A stretch of 64,000 bases of DNA from UMGS1279 sp045536815 (GTDB lineage: Bacteria > Bacillota > Clostridia > Oscillospirales > Acutalibacteraceae). Below are positions 39,051-48,095 of this stretch, in pieces. Each line of letters starts with the position of its first letter. The stretch's first letter is position 1. The stretch lies in the NCBI GenBank assembly GCA_045536815.1, contig JAZSOH010000004.1, positions 1 to 64,000 of the forward strand, read 5' to 3'. Made by a program: the position numbers and the translations under genes. The notes beneath the pieces are model-generated. The model had not been told where the DNA came from. It made no database searches and worked only from the letters and a program-made list of their open reading frames with translations.

Positions 39051-40301
39051 TTACTCGTAAAGAGGGAATTTTGCGCAAAGTGCCTCAACACCCTCAATAA
39101 TTTTGTCTTTATTCCCCTCAAAGTCGCGAATCGCCATAGTAATAAAGTCGGCAATCTTAACCATTTCATCTTTACCCATTCCGCGAGTTGTAACGGCAGG
39201 TGTGCCAACACGTATACCGCTAGTAACAAACGGTTTTTCAGGGTCGTTAGGAATAGAATTTTTGTTTACTGTAATATAAACCTCGTCAAGACGGTGTTCA
39301 AGCTCTTTGCCGGTAATGCCTGTGCCAACCAAATCTAAAAGCATAAGGTGATTATCGGTACCGCCCGAAACAAGATTGATACCATTTTCTATAAGCCTGT
39401 CTGCCATGGTTTTTGCATTCTCAACAATGCGTTTTTGATATGCCTTGAACTCATCAGTAAGCGCCTCGCCAAAGCAAACTGCCTTTGCGGCGATAACGTG
39501 CTCTAACGGGCCGCCTTGCGTACCGGGGAAGATAGCCTTGTCAATAGCGGCGGCATGCTCTGCCTTGCAAAGAATAAGGCCGCCCCTTGGGCCGCGAAGG
39601 GTTTTATGGGTAGTTGTTGTAACAACGTCGGCATAAGGAACGGGATTTTGGTGAAGACCCGCCGCAACAAGACCCGCAATATGTGCCATATCTACCATAA
39701 ACAAGGCGCCAACCTCTTTAGCGATGTCAGAGATAATATCAAAGCGGATTTCTCTCGCATAAGCAGAAGCACCCGCAACAATAAGCTTTGGCTTACATTC
39801 TTTTGCAATTTTCCTCATTTCATCGTAATCAATAACGCCGTTATCATTTACACCGTAAGGAACAAAATTGTAGTTTTTACCCGAAAGATTAACGGGTGAG
39901 CCATGTGTTAAATGTCCACCATGAGCAAGGTTCATACCCATAATTGTATCGCCCAAATTAACAAGTGCCGCATAAGCCGCAAGGTTTGCGTTAGCACCCG
40001 AATGGGGCTGAACATTTGCGTGGTCAGCGCCAAAAAGCTTTTTTGCACGTTCCCTTGCAATATCTTCAACAATGTCAACACAGTAGCAACCGCCGTAGTA
40101 ACGTTTTCCCGGATAGCCCTCGGCGTATTTATTAGTGAGGGCAGAGCCCATAGCAGCTAAAACCGCAGGAGAAACGAAGTTCTCGGAAGCGATAAGCTCA
40201 ATATTTCTTCTTTGTCTTTTAAGCTCGTTACCCATAGCCTCGCCAACCTCAGGGTCAATGCTCTTAACAAAGCCTATAGTATCCATCATATTTTCGTACA
40301 T
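39051..40301 (-). CDS. glyA: Serine hydroxymethyltransferase
   Basis: A 416-residue PLP enzyme converting serine and tetrahydrofolate to glycine and methylene-THF. Seen: IELIASENFVS, TNKYAEGYPGKRYYGG, VDMAHIAGLVAAG, and the PLP-lysine motif TTTTHKTLRGPRGG. Length is standard. It has its own promoter and a GGAGGAAG ribosome site. There is no riboswitch in the 194-bp upstream gap. Confidence 0.97.
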   Translation of the reverse strand: MYENMMDTIGFVKSIDPEVGEAMGNELKRQRRNIELIASENFVSPAVLAAMGSALTNKYAEGYPGKRYYGGCYCVDIVEDIARERAKKLFGADHANVQPHSGANANLAAYAALVNLGDTIMGMNLAHGGHLTHGSPVNLSGKNYNFVPYGVNDNGVIDYDEMRKIAKECKPKLIVAGASAYAREIRFDIISDIAKEVGALFMVDMAHIAGLVAAGLHQNPVPYADVVTTTTHKTLRGPRGGLILCKAEHAAAIDKAIFPGTQGGPLEHVIAAKAVCFGEALTDEFKAYQKRIVENAKTMADRLIENGINLVSGGTDNHLMLLDLVGTGITGKELEHRLDEVYITVNKNSIPNDPEKPFVTSGIRVGTPAVTTRGMGKDEMVKIADFITMAIRDFEGNKDKIIEGVEALCAKFPLYE

Positions 40302-40334
40302 TTAAACTTCCTCCATAACAATATACTTATAGTA

Positions 40335-40363
40335 AGTATACCCTATTTCACCTTCTAGTTCAA
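40335..40363 (-). promoter_or_regulatory. Promoter of glyA
   Basis: On the minus strand, TTGAAC and TATACT are spaced 17 bp, about 35 bp before the start codon. Confidence 0.65.
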
Positions 40364-40424
40364 TAGATTTTTTTGATATTTAGCATTTTTTGGGAGAAAA
40401 TGTTGTTATGCCGAAAATTTTTTG

Positions 40425-40453
40425 TTGTGTTTTTGCTCGTTGTGTGGTAAAAT
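40425..40453 (+). promoter_or_regulatory. Possible promoter of citrate synthase
   Basis: TTGTGT and TAAAAT are spaced 17 bp; the -35 is weak, which suggests activation or low expression. Confidence 0.4.
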
Positions 40454-40494
40454 AAGTCAATAACTATTTTTAAATGTGAAAGGCAGATGATAAA

Positions 40495-41865
40495 ATGAAA
40501 TATCAGGATAGCGACCTTTTTAACGTAACTCCCAAAATGATTCAGCTTGCAGACCACTGCTTAGAAAACGGGCAGATAGATGCCGAGCTTTATACAAAGC
40601 ATCAGGTTTACAGAGGTCTTCGCGACCAAAATGGCAATGGTGTTAAAACCGGTCTCACTAAAATAAGCGATGTTAACGGCTTTAAAATGATAGATGGCGT
40701 TAAAACTCCTTGTGAGGGCGAGCTTTTTTATAGAGGCGTTGAGGTAAAAAAACTAGTAGAAGGTTTTACAAAAGAAAACCGCTTTGGTTTTGAGGAAACA
40801 GCCTATCTTCTTTTGTTTGGTAAGCTTCCAAGCAAAGCCGAACTTGCTGATTTTTCAGAGCTTCTTTCTGCCTACCGCAGACTTCCTAGCAACTTTGTTA
40901 GGGACGTTGTTCTAAAAGCCCCCAGTTCAGATATGATGAACTCACTTGCAAAAAGCGTTTTAACCCTTTACAGTTATGACGAACACGCAAACGACAATAG
41001 CATTCCAAACGTTTTAAGGCAAAGCTTACAGCTTATATCGTTATTCCCGCTTTTATCTGTTTACGGATATCAAGCTTACAGCCACTATGTTTTGGGAAAC
41101 AGTCTTATTATACACCAGTCCGATCCAAGCCTTAGCACTGCGGAAAATCTTTTACACCTACTGCGTCCCGACGGGAAATATACAAAGGCCGAAGCAATGC
41201 TACTTGATATTGCGCTTGTTTTACATGCAGAGCATGGCGGTGGTAACAACTCAACCTTTACAACTCGCGTTGTAACAAGCTCGGGCACCGACACATATTC
41301 AACTATGGCGGCCGCTCTTTCAAGCCTTAAAGGTCCTCGCCATGGTGGTGCTAATATTAAGGTGGTTCAAATGTTCCGTGACCTTAAGGAAAAGGTTAAA
41401 GACTGGGAAGACGAGGAAGAAATCGCAAAATATCTTTCTAGCCTTTTGAATAAAGAAGGGTTCGACAAATCCGGCCTTATTTATGGTATGGGACATGCCG
41501 TTTATACCCTCAGCGACCCGCGTTCAGTTATTCTTAAATCCTTTGTTGGAAACCTTTCATCAGAAAAGGGTAGAGAAAAAGAATTTAAGCTCTACGAAAC
41601 GGTTGAACGTATTGCACCGCAAATTATCGGCCAAAAACGAAAAATTTACAAGGGTGTTTGCTCTAATGTTGACTTTTTCAGTGGGTTTGTTTATGATATG
41701 TTGGATTTGCCGTCTGAGCTTTATACCCCAATTTTCGCTATAAGCCGCGTTGTTGGTTGGAGCGCACACAGAATTGAAGAAATTCTTTCACAAGGCAAAA
41801 TAATAAGACCCGCTTATATAAGCGAATCTGTTCCTCAAGAATATTTGCCAATAGACAAAAGATAA
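40495..41865 (+). CDS. gltA: Citrate synthase
   Basis: A 456-residue member of the citrate/2-methylcitrate synthase family. CEGELFYRGVEVKKL and FGFEETAYLLLFGKLP lie in the N-terminal region. Catalytic histidines are in LHAEHGGGNNSTFT and LKGPRHGGAN, and the aspartate in NVDFFSGFVYDMLDLP. The length and N-terminus resemble the longer clostridial enzymes. It catalyses oxaloacetate plus acetyl-CoA to citrate, for glutamate synthesis in an anaerobe. 2-methylcitrate synthesis from propionyl-CoA is an alternative since propionyl-CoA is made here. Confidence 0.92.
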   Translation: MKYQDSDLFNVTPKMIQLADHCLENGQIDAELYTKHQVYRGLRDQNGNGVKTGLTKISDVNGFKMIDGVKTPCEGELFYRGVEVKKLVEGFTKENRFGFEETAYLLLFGKLPSKAELADFSELLSAYRRLPSNFVRDVVLKAPSSDMMNSLAKSVLTLYSYDEHANDNSIPNVLRQSLQLISLFPLLSVYGYQAYSHYVLGNSLIIHQSDPSLSTAENLLHLLRPDGKYTKAEAMLLDIALVLHAEHGGGNNSTFTTRVVTSSGTDTYSTMAAALSSLKGPRHGGANIKVVQMFRDLKEKVKDWEDEEEIAKYLSSLLNKEGFDKSGLIYGMGHAVYTLSDPRSVILKSFVGNLSSEKGREKEFKLYETVERIAPQIIGQKRKIYKGVCSNVDFFSGFVYDMLDLPSELYTPIFAISRVVGWSAHRIEEILSQGKIIRPAYISESVPQEYLPIDKR

Positions 41866-41910
41866 AAAATCCCACGTAGGTAACAAAAACTTCCTACGTG
41901 GGTTATTTTT
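41865..41910. terminator. Bidirectional terminator
   Basis: CCCACGTAGG and CCTACGTGGG with a 12-nt loop, A-run before and TTATTTTTATTTTTT after, between converging genes. Confidence 0.85.
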
Positions 41911-42754
41911 ATTTTTTATTAAGATTTACCATTTCCTCTAATGTTCCAAAAAATTCGGGACCAAAATTCAAAAGGTTTAAAACATCAACCTCATAAACCG
42001 CGCCATTTTTTATGGCAGGTGTATCTTTAAATACGGCTTTTTGCATAATAGAATTTCCCATACCCTTAGGGCAGAAAATAACCTCGGGCATTTTTTCTGC
42101 AATGTCGCCATTTTCCATAACGTAGCCCGTTTTATCTGCCGCAATATTTAAAAAGCCTATTTTGGTTATAGCGTCAGAAATAAGCGAATCGCCTGTTGCT
42201 ACAAAGCCCTTTTCTATATAAACTAAAGCCTTTTTCCCCGAAGCGTTCTTACCCTTAATCTCAGAGATTTTTCCTTCAAACTCCTCGCAAAAGCTTTCAA
42301 AAGGCTTGGCGGATTTTTTCTCGCCTTTAAATATTTTAAAAACATTATTTGCGCCGTTTTTAAGCTCTTCAAGACTATTTGAATTTTCTAAAACAACAAT
42401 TGGAATTGAATTTTGGCTTAAAAGATTTTTTAAACTTGCTTTAATTTCAAAAGATGTTATAATTAAATCAGGCTTTAAGGAAATTATTGTTTCATCATAA
42501 AGTGTTAGAGGTGTACCAATATCGGTAGCCGAAAGATTTTCGGCCTCTATAACACTTTGTGGTGCGCCAACGAGCACTTCTTTATAACCAAGCCCTAAAA
42601 GAAGCTCGGCGGTGCTTTCGCTAAGGCAAACAACCCTGTTAGGCGGTGAAGATATTTCCGTCTCGCCAATTTTTACAGGGAAGCCTATCGGCGAACAGGC
42701 CGATAGCAAAATAAGACAAATTATTAAAATTATGCTAATACCTATTTTTTTCAT
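41909..42754 (-). CDS. Orphan iron/cobalamin-type ABC substrate-binding lipoprotein
   Basis: 281 residues. The signal ends in ILLSAC, a lipobox. The mature protein has the helical-backbone class III fold: PNRVVCLSESTAELLLGLGY, ISLKPDLIITSFEI, IPIVVLENSNSLEEL and the late LNFGPEFFGTLEEMVN, as in FecB/BtuF proteins for ferric siderophores, haem or B12. No permease or ATPase is adjacent, so it must work with a transporter elsewhere. Confidence 0.83.
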   Translation of the reverse strand: MKKIGISIILIICLILLSACSPIGFPVKIGETEISSPPNRVVCLSESTAELLLGLGYKEVLVGAPQSVIEAENLSATDIGTPLTLYDETIISLKPDLIITSFEIKASLKNLLSQNSIPIVVLENSNSLEELKNGANNVFKIFKGEKKSAKPFESFCEEFEGKISEIKGKNASGKKALVYIEKGFVATGDSLISDAITKIGFLNIAADKTGYVMENGDIAEKMPEVIFCPKGMGNSIMQKAVFKDTPAIKNGAVYEVDVLNLLNFGPEFFGTLEEMVNLNKK

Positions 42755-42852
42755 AATTTTTTTCCTTTTTTGTTATTTGTTTAATTTTACTTCATATATT
42801 CCGAAAATTCAAGTGGTATAATAAATAAAATATTAAAAGAAGGGGGATTTCG

Positions 42853-43683
42853 ATGCCACCAGTAATAGCAATAAAAAAAGAGGCGAAGGAAAGTCTTCGC
42901 GGAAAATGGACAATGGGGTTTGCGATTGCTTCGGTTATAATTGGAATGTTTTTTATAGGCCTCTCGGTTTGGAGCCTTTTTTCTTCTCTTCTAAGGCCAT
43001 TTTTAAATGACTTGTCGGCTTTTTTGATTTCACTTATCCCTGTGTTACTGCTTTGGCAATTTTTAGGCGTTCCGCTTTTGTACGGTACGCTTAGATGGTG
43101 TTGGTATATAAGCGGTGGTGAAAATGTTCCTTTTGTTGAAATTTTTTATTACCTTGGAAGCGGCAAAAATTATTTTCGTGCAATTTCGCTTGGCTTTAGA
43201 ATATTCCTTAGAATTATAATAATTTTAGCACTTTGCTTTTCCCCTTCAATTATTATCACTATAATTTGTATGCCCAAATTTTATTCACTTTTTGGCTTTT
43301 CAATGCCATACTTTGTTTCTTCGCTTTGGGCGCTTGGAAATGTTTTGGAGTTTTTTGGCGCCACCCTTTCGGTTATTCTACTTATAAGATATGTTCCCTC
43401 TCCCATTTTGCTTATAAATGATGAGAAGATTTCACCACAAGAGGCTCTCAACCTTTCGATAATTATTTCAAAATTTGCTAACGGAAAAACAATTAGCTTT
43501 CTCTTTTCCTTCTTCCTTTGGGCATTACTTTCGGTTTTGGTTATCCCACTTTTTTATGTAATTCCATTTTTTCTTGTTTCTTACTGTTTTTACTGCAGGC
43601 ACCTTATTGATAACTATAATAAAATTGTAGCCTTTGAAAATTCAAAAATCTACCCAAATTATGAGCCATATACCTTCAGATAA
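42853..43683 (+). CDS. DUF975-family multi-pass membrane protein
   Basis: 276 residues with five to six hydrophobic spans. It starts VIAIKKEAKESLRGKWTMGF, the typical DUF975 N-terminus, and contains GTLRWCWYISGGENVPFVEIFYYL in two parts and SPQEALNLSIIISK near the C-terminus. The family's function is unknown. It has a GAAGGGGGAT ribosome site and stands alone between a divergent lipoprotein and a converging thrS. Confidence 0.8.
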   Translation: MPPVIAIKKEAKESLRGKWTMGFAIASVIIGMFFIGLSVWSLFSSLLRPFLNDLSAFLISLIPVLLLWQFLGVPLLYGTLRWCWYISGGENVPFVEIFYYLGSGKNYFRAISLGFRIFLRIIIILALCFSPSIIITIICMPKFYSLFGFSMPYFVSSLWALGNVLEFFGATLSVILLIRYVPSPILLINDEKISPQEALNLSIIISKFANGKTISFLFSFFLWALLSVLVIPLFYVIPFFLVSYCFYCRHLIDNYNKIVAFENSKIYPNYEPYTFR

Positions 43684-43701
43684 AAATATTAGCTAAAAAT
43701 T

Positions 43702-43740
43702 AAGGCAGATGCACCTACTTTAAGTGCATCTGCCTTTTTA
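43702..43740. terminator. Bidirectional terminator
   Basis: AAGGCAGATGCAC pairs with GTGCATCTGCCTT around a 9-nt loop, followed by TTTTATTTTA, between converging genes. Confidence 0.88.
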
Positions 43741-43742
43741 TT

Positions 43743-45680
43743 TTATCTTGCTTTTGTGTTTATTTCCACAAGGGCATCTTTAATGAAATCATCAACCGAT
43801 TTAGCGCCCAAATCTCCATCTTTTCTTGAACGCACGGAAAGCGTACCCTCACTAACCTCGTTATCACCCATAACGAGCATATAAGGTACCCTTTGCATAC
43901 GAGCTTCACGAATTTTATAACCTATTTTTTCGTTTCTATCGTCAAGCTCAACGCGCATACCTACTGCCTCAAGCTTTGCCTTTACCTCATTTGCATACTC
44001 GACATGCCTGTCGGCAATAGGAAGAAGCTTAACCTGAACGGGAGCAAGCCACATTGGGAATGCGCCTGCATATTTTTCAATAAGAAGCGCTAAGGTTCTC
44101 TCATAGCAACCAATTGAAGTACGGTGAATGATATAAGGATTTTTCTTAACACCGTCTTTATCGACATACTCCATACCAAACTTTTCGGCTAAAAGTTGGT
44201 CAATTTGAATTGTTATAAGGGTATCCTCTTTACCATGAACATTCTTAATTTGTATATCAAGCTTAGGTCCATAGAACGCGGCTTCACCAATACCAACCTT
44301 AAACGGAATTTCAAGATTTTCAAGAATTCTTTCCATCATATCCTGAGCTTCGTTCCATTGTTCCTCGGTGCCGATATATTTATCTCTATCATTAGGATCC
44401 CATTTAGAGAAGCGATAAGAAACATCTTCATAAAGACCAAGTGTTTTTAGCATATATATAGCAAGCTCCAAACAGCCCTTAAACTCGCTTTCAAGCTGTT
44501 CAGGTGTGCACATAAGGTGACCTTCGGAAATTGTAAACTGTCTAACCCTTATAAGACCGTGCATTTCGCCCGAAGCCTCATTACGAAACAAAGTAGAAGT
44601 TTCATTATAGCGAATTGGTAAATCGCGGTAGGAACGGCTACGGTTTAAATATGCTTGATATTGGAAGGGGCAGGTCATAGGACGAAGAGCGAAAACCTCA
44701 TCATCCTTTTCCTCATCGCCAAGCACAAACATACCCTCTTTATAATGGTCCCAGTGTCCCGAAACTTTATAAAGGTCTGACTTAGCCATGAAAGGAGTCT
44801 TTGTGAGCTGCCAACCGCGGCGCTGCTCCTCATCCTCAACAAAACGCTGTAAAAGCTGAATGATTCTGGCGCCCTTAGGAAGCATTATAGGAAGTCCCTG
44901 TCCAATAAGGTCAGATGTTGTGAATAGCTCTAGCTCTCTGCCAAGCTTGTTATGGTCACGCTTTTTAGCCTCTTCCAAAGCGGTTAGGTGTTCTTCCAAG
45001 GCAGAAGCCTTCGGGAAGGCGGTACCATAAATACGTTGAAGCATTTTATTCTTCGAATCGCCGCGCCAATAAGCGCCGGTTGCAGAGGTAAGCTTAAAGG
45101 CTTTAACCGCGCCTGTAGACATAAGATGGGCACCGGCGCAAAGGTCGGTAAAATCACCCTGAGAGTAAAAGCTAATAACTGCGTCCTCGGGCAAATCCTC
45201 TATAAGCTCTACCTTATAAGGCTCCTCTTTTTCAGTAAAGAATTTAATAGCCTCTTGTCTTGACATCTCAAATCGTTCGAGCAAAATATCCTCTTTTACG
45301 ATTTTTTTCATTTCCTCTTCAATTTTTTCCAAAATCTCGGCAGTAAAAACAGTTTCGGTATCAAAATCATAATAAAAGCCATTATCTGTAGCAGGGCCGA
45401 TAGCGAGCTTTGTTTTAGGATAAAGTCTTTTTACCGCCTGAGCCAAAATATGCGAACAGGTGTGTCTGAAAGCCCATTTACCATATTCATCATCAAAGGT
45501 TAAAAGAGAAACCTCTGAGTCTTCGGTAATTTCGGTGCGAAGGTCGGCATTTGTGCCGTTGATACTTGCCGCAGTAACGCTTTTGGCAAGACCGGGGCCA
45601 ATATCTTTAGCGATTTGAAAAGGTGTTATGCCCTTTTCAAACTCCTTCACTGTACCGCCCTTTAGTGTTACTTTAATCAT
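43743..45680 (-). CDS. thrS: Threonyl-tRNA synthetase
   Basis: A 645-residue class II synthetase. An N-terminal TGS domain, the editing domain with HTCSHILAQAVKRLYP and the GAHLMSTG cysteine/histidine site, the catalytic core with RPMTCPFQYQAYLNRSRSYR split over strands, FRNEASGEMHGLIRVRQF and IHRTSIGCYERTLALLIE, and a C-terminal anticodon domain (VQVKLLPIADRHVEYA). The ribosome site AAGGAGG is ideal. Expression is controlled by the T-box leader upstream. Confidence 0.97.
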   Translation of the reverse strand: MIKVTLKGGTVKEFEKGITPFQIAKDIGPGLAKSVTAASINGTNADLRTEITEDSEVSLLTFDDEYGKWAFRHTCSHILAQAVKRLYPKTKLAIGPATDNGFYYDFDTETVFTAEILEKIEEEMKKIVKEDILLERFEMSRQEAIKFFTEKEEPYKVELIEDLPEDAVISFYSQGDFTDLCAGAHLMSTGAVKAFKLTSATGAYWRGDSKNKMLQRIYGTAFPKASALEEHLTALEEAKKRDHNKLGRELELFTTSDLIGQGLPIMLPKGARIIQLLQRFVEDEEQRRGWQLTKTPFMAKSDLYKVSGHWDHYKEGMFVLGDEEKDDEVFALRPMTCPFQYQAYLNRSRSYRDLPIRYNETSTLFRNEASGEMHGLIRVRQFTISEGHLMCTPEQLESEFKGCLELAIYMLKTLGLYEDVSYRFSKWDPNDRDKYIGTEEQWNEAQDMMERILENLEIPFKVGIGEAAFYGPKLDIQIKNVHGKEDTLITIQIDQLLAEKFGMEYVDKDGVKKNPYIIHRTSIGCYERTLALLIEKYAGAFPMWLAPVQVKLLPIADRHVEYANEVKAKLEAVGMRVELDDRNEKIGYKIREARMQRVPYMLVMGDNEVSEGTLSVRSRKDGDLGAKSVDDFIKDALVEINTKAR

Positions 45681-45711
45681 AATATTTCCTCCTTAATTTT
45701 TGAAGGTAAAG

Positions 45712-45949
45712 ACAAAAATAAAAAGCCTTCACCCCAATGGGATGAAGACTTAAAGTTCTCCACGGTTCCACCCAAATTGCGCAATAGCGCCACTTGTATA
45801 GTCTCTAACGCAACTACGCGGCCGGCCTTGTTTCGGCGGCACTCAGGAGTGGTCTTCACGCAAAAACCTCACAACCCGAATCGCAGCAATAATCGGGCTC
45901 TCTGATGCTTAGTTTAAGGCTACTTTCTCCGTCAACGAGTTAACTTATT
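45712..45949 (-). promoter_or_regulatory. T-box riboswitch leader of thrS
   Basis: On the minus strand, the T-box GGGTGGAACCGTGG lies upstream of a terminator hairpin (AGTCTTCATCCC / GGGTGAAGGCT then TTTTTATTTTT). Uncharged tRNA-Thr would pair with the T-box and prevent termination. The upstream stem I region has GTGAAGACCACTCCTGAG, in which ACC (45853-45851), a threonine codon followed by A, is the likely specifier. Together with the promoter below it fills the long gap between thrS and rhaB. Confidence 0.9.
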
Positions 45950-45955
45950 ATAAAT

Positions 45956-45984
45956 ATAATAACCCAAAAAATGCGCCTTGTCAA
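45956..45984 (-). promoter_or_regulatory. Promoter of the thrS leader
   Basis: On the minus strand, TTGACA and TATTAT are spaced 17 bp. The -35 lies inside the loop of the rhaB terminator hairpin. Confidence 0.75.
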
Positions 45985-46003
45985 GCGAAAAGGCGCATTT
46001 TTT
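45966..46003 (-). terminator. Terminator of rhaB, overlapping the thrS promoter
   Basis: On the minus strand, AAAAAATGCGCCTT and AAGGCGCATTTTTT form a 14-bp stem with a 10-nt loop, after the rhaB stop. Confidence 0.85.
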
Positions 46004-46028
46004 AAAACTTATTTATTCTTTCAAAAAC

Positions 46029-47501
46029 TTATTTGCCTATATATTTTACAAACTCTTTATATGCTTCTTCACCGTCAAAATCTGCCTTGGGCTCATATGT
46101 TTTAATCGGGAAGCTTTCAGCAATAACGCTTCTGGCATGATTTAAATCTTCAAAAATACCAAAATGCATCATTTGAACTGCAACGTTACCTGTAACGGTT
46201 GCCTCAACAGGACCTGCCATAACGGTTTTACGGCAAAAATCTGCAGTCATTGTGCAAAGAAGTTGGTCCTTAATACCGCCGCCTATCATATGTATAGCCT
46301 TAATTTCTTTATTGGAAATTTTTTCAAGTGCTTCAACAGTGTTTCTATACTTAAATGCAAGGCTTTGATAGATACAACGAAGAATTTCGCCCATAGTCTT
46401 TGGCACATACTGACCTGTTCTCCTGCAAAATTCCTGAACACGCTTAGGCATATTTCCGGGCGCTACAAAATCTTTTGCGTCGGGGTCAACAAAGCATTTA
46501 TAAGGTTCGGCATCCTTAGCGGCACGCTCCATTTCATCAAATGAAACATCAAGGCCTTGACGCTTCCACTCGTTTCTTGACTGCTGAATAAGCCAAAGTC
46601 CCATTATATTTTTAAGATAGCGGATTTTTCCGTCAGAAGCGCCCTCATTTGTAAAGCCTGCAGCTAAAGACTCTTCGCTTAAAATAGGCTCATCGTTAAC
46701 AGTACCGAAAAGCGACCAAGTGCCGCAGCTGATATATGCATAGTCCTTCTCTTTTGTGGGAACAGAAGCTACTGCCGAAGCGGTATCGTGTGTTGCAACC
46801 GCAATTACAGGCACCTTCGGGCAATGAAGCTCTTCACAAATTTCGTCCAAAAGTTCACCATAAACCTCACCGGGTTTAATCATAGGTCCGAACATATCTT
46901 CTCTTAGTCCTAAAACGTCAAGCACCTTTTTATCCCATTTTTTTGTTATAGGATTAAGCATACCTGAAGTAGAAGCCTCAGTGTACTCGGTTCTCTTAAC
47001 TCCTGTTAAGAAATATGCAAAAAGGTCGGGTACAAACAAAATAGACTCGGTATTTTCTAAAAGCCAAGGTTGTTTTTCTTTTAAAGCCTTAAACTGATAA
47101 ACAGAGTTTAAATCGAGCTGTTGTGTGCCTGTTGCGGCATAAAGCTCTTTAGAGGGCATCTCTTTATAAAACTCGTCCTGCATACCTATAGTTCTTGCAT
47201 CTCTATAATGTGTGGGGTTTGCAAGAAGCTGCCCATCGCTACCCAAAAGGCCAAAGTCAACGCCCCATGTATCAATACCGATAGAATCGAACCCGCCTGC
47301 AATAGTTGCCTTCAATATACCCTGCTTAATTTCATGGAAAAGGCGAAGAGCATCCCAGTAAAGATGTCCGTTAACTGAAACAGGGTCGTTTGAAAAACGG
47401 TGAATTTCTTCAATAATCAGTTTGCCGTTTTCGATTTTAGAAAGCATTGCGCGACCGCTTGATGCGCCAAAATCGAATGCTAAAATTTTTTTGTTTGACA
47501 T
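46029..47501 (-). CDS. rhaB: L-rhamnulokinase
   Basis: A 490-residue FGGY carbohydrate kinase: AFDFGASSGRAML (phosphate 1 motif), HLYWDALRLFHEI, DSIGIDTWGVDFGLL, ATHDTASAVASVP, and MIGGGIKDQLLCTMTAD (adenosine motif). The ASSGRA and NDP...HLYWD features are RhaB-specific. It makes L-rhamnulose-1-phosphate, the substrate for the aldolase in the microcompartment locus 16 kb away. No rhaA or transporter is nearby. The chosen ATG has TTGGAGG 8 nt upstream; a TTG five codons earlier overlaps it. Confidence 0.92.
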   Translation of the reverse strand: MSNKKILAFDFGASSGRAMLSKIENGKLIIEEIHRFSNDPVSVNGHLYWDALRLFHEIKQGILKATIAGGFDSIGIDTWGVDFGLLGSDGQLLANPTHYRDARTIGMQDEFYKEMPSKELYAATGTQQLDLNSVYQFKALKEKQPWLLENTESILFVPDLFAYFLTGVKRTEYTEASTSGMLNPITKKWDKKVLDVLGLREDMFGPMIKPGEVYGELLDEICEELHCPKVPVIAVATHDTASAVASVPTKEKDYAYISCGTWSLFGTVNDEPILSEESLAAGFTNEGASDGKIRYLKNIMGLWLIQQSRNEWKRQGLDVSFDEMERAAKDAEPYKCFVDPDAKDFVAPGNMPKRVQEFCRRTGQYVPKTMGEILRCIYQSLAFKYRNTVEALEKISNKEIKAIHMIGGGIKDQLLCTMTADFCRKTVMAGPVEATVTGNVAVQMMHFGIFEDLNHARSVIAESFPIKTYEPKADFDGEEAYKEFVKYIGK

Positions 47502-47640
47502 AATTTTTTCCTCCAAGATTTATTTGAATATTTTTAATTTTTCAGCACAACATAAGTATGAGCCTAGCGATTTAAATGTCTGTATATTAGGCTTGAGGGA
47601 TTTTGCCCTTTAATGTTGGCAGAAAAAAGGAGTTCGTAGT

Positions 47641-47859
47641 ATGCTTGATAAAATTTGTTTGGCACTTGCAATTGTGGGCGGACTAAACTGGGGAAGCATC
47701 GGTCTTTTTAATTTTGACATTGTTGCTTGGCTTTTTGGCGGACAAACCGCACTTATAAGCCGTATTATCTACACAGTTATAGCCCTCGCTTCTGTTTGGT
47801 GCATCTCGCTTTTATTCAGAAATGAAGACGAGCACACCCACGCAAGAACACACGGTTAA
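47641..47859 (+). CDS. DUF378 small membrane protein
   Basis: 72 residues with two membrane spans: CLALAIVGGLNWGSIGLFNFD is the conserved DUF378 start in two parts and IIYTVIALASVWCISLLF the second helix. The tail is His-rich (DEHTHARTHG). Function of the family is unknown. It has an AAAAGGAG ribosome site and stands alone. Confidence 0.85.
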   Translation: MLDKICLALAIVGGLNWGSIGLFNFDIVAWLFGGQTALISRIIYTVIALASVWCISLLFRNEDEHTHARTHG

Positions 47860-47884
47860 TGCTTTTTTTGAAAGCTTTTAAACT

Positions 47885-48091
47885 TTAAGAAAAAAGCTCA
47901 TCCGAAAGTGCGGCAATTTGCTTTCTTCGGATTGCGGTTGCCGCAGCGTCGGGAATGTACATACCATCTTTAACAGTTAGTACCGAGCCTTCTTTTACCC
48001 TGCTTTTGAGCCTTGAAACAGGCTCTTTTTTAATTTTGCCATCAATTTCAATAAAAGCGAAGTCGCCCTCATATCTATCTAAAATAATCAA
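47885..48091 (-). CDS. DUF3006-family protein
   Basis: 68 residues when read from the TTG that gives MIILDRYEGDFAFIE; AAAGGCGGT lies just upstream, within the end of the preceding gene. Conserved DUF3006 features are LDRYEG..A.IE, EPVSRLKSRVKEGSVL and a C-terminal RRKQIAAL helix. DUF3006 genes often follow ComEC-like hydrolase genes, as here (4-nt gap). Function unknown; the pairing suggests a common process. Confidence 0.75.
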   Translation of the reverse strand: MIILDRYEGDFAFIEIDGKIKKEPVSRLKSRVKEGSVLTVKDGMYIPDAAATAIRRKQIAALSDELFS

Positions 48092-48095
48092 TATT

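Noticed and set aside
40302..40494. Glycine or SAM riboswitch before glyA
   Set aside because: Only a promoter and a 35-nt leader are present; no conserved aptamer motif.
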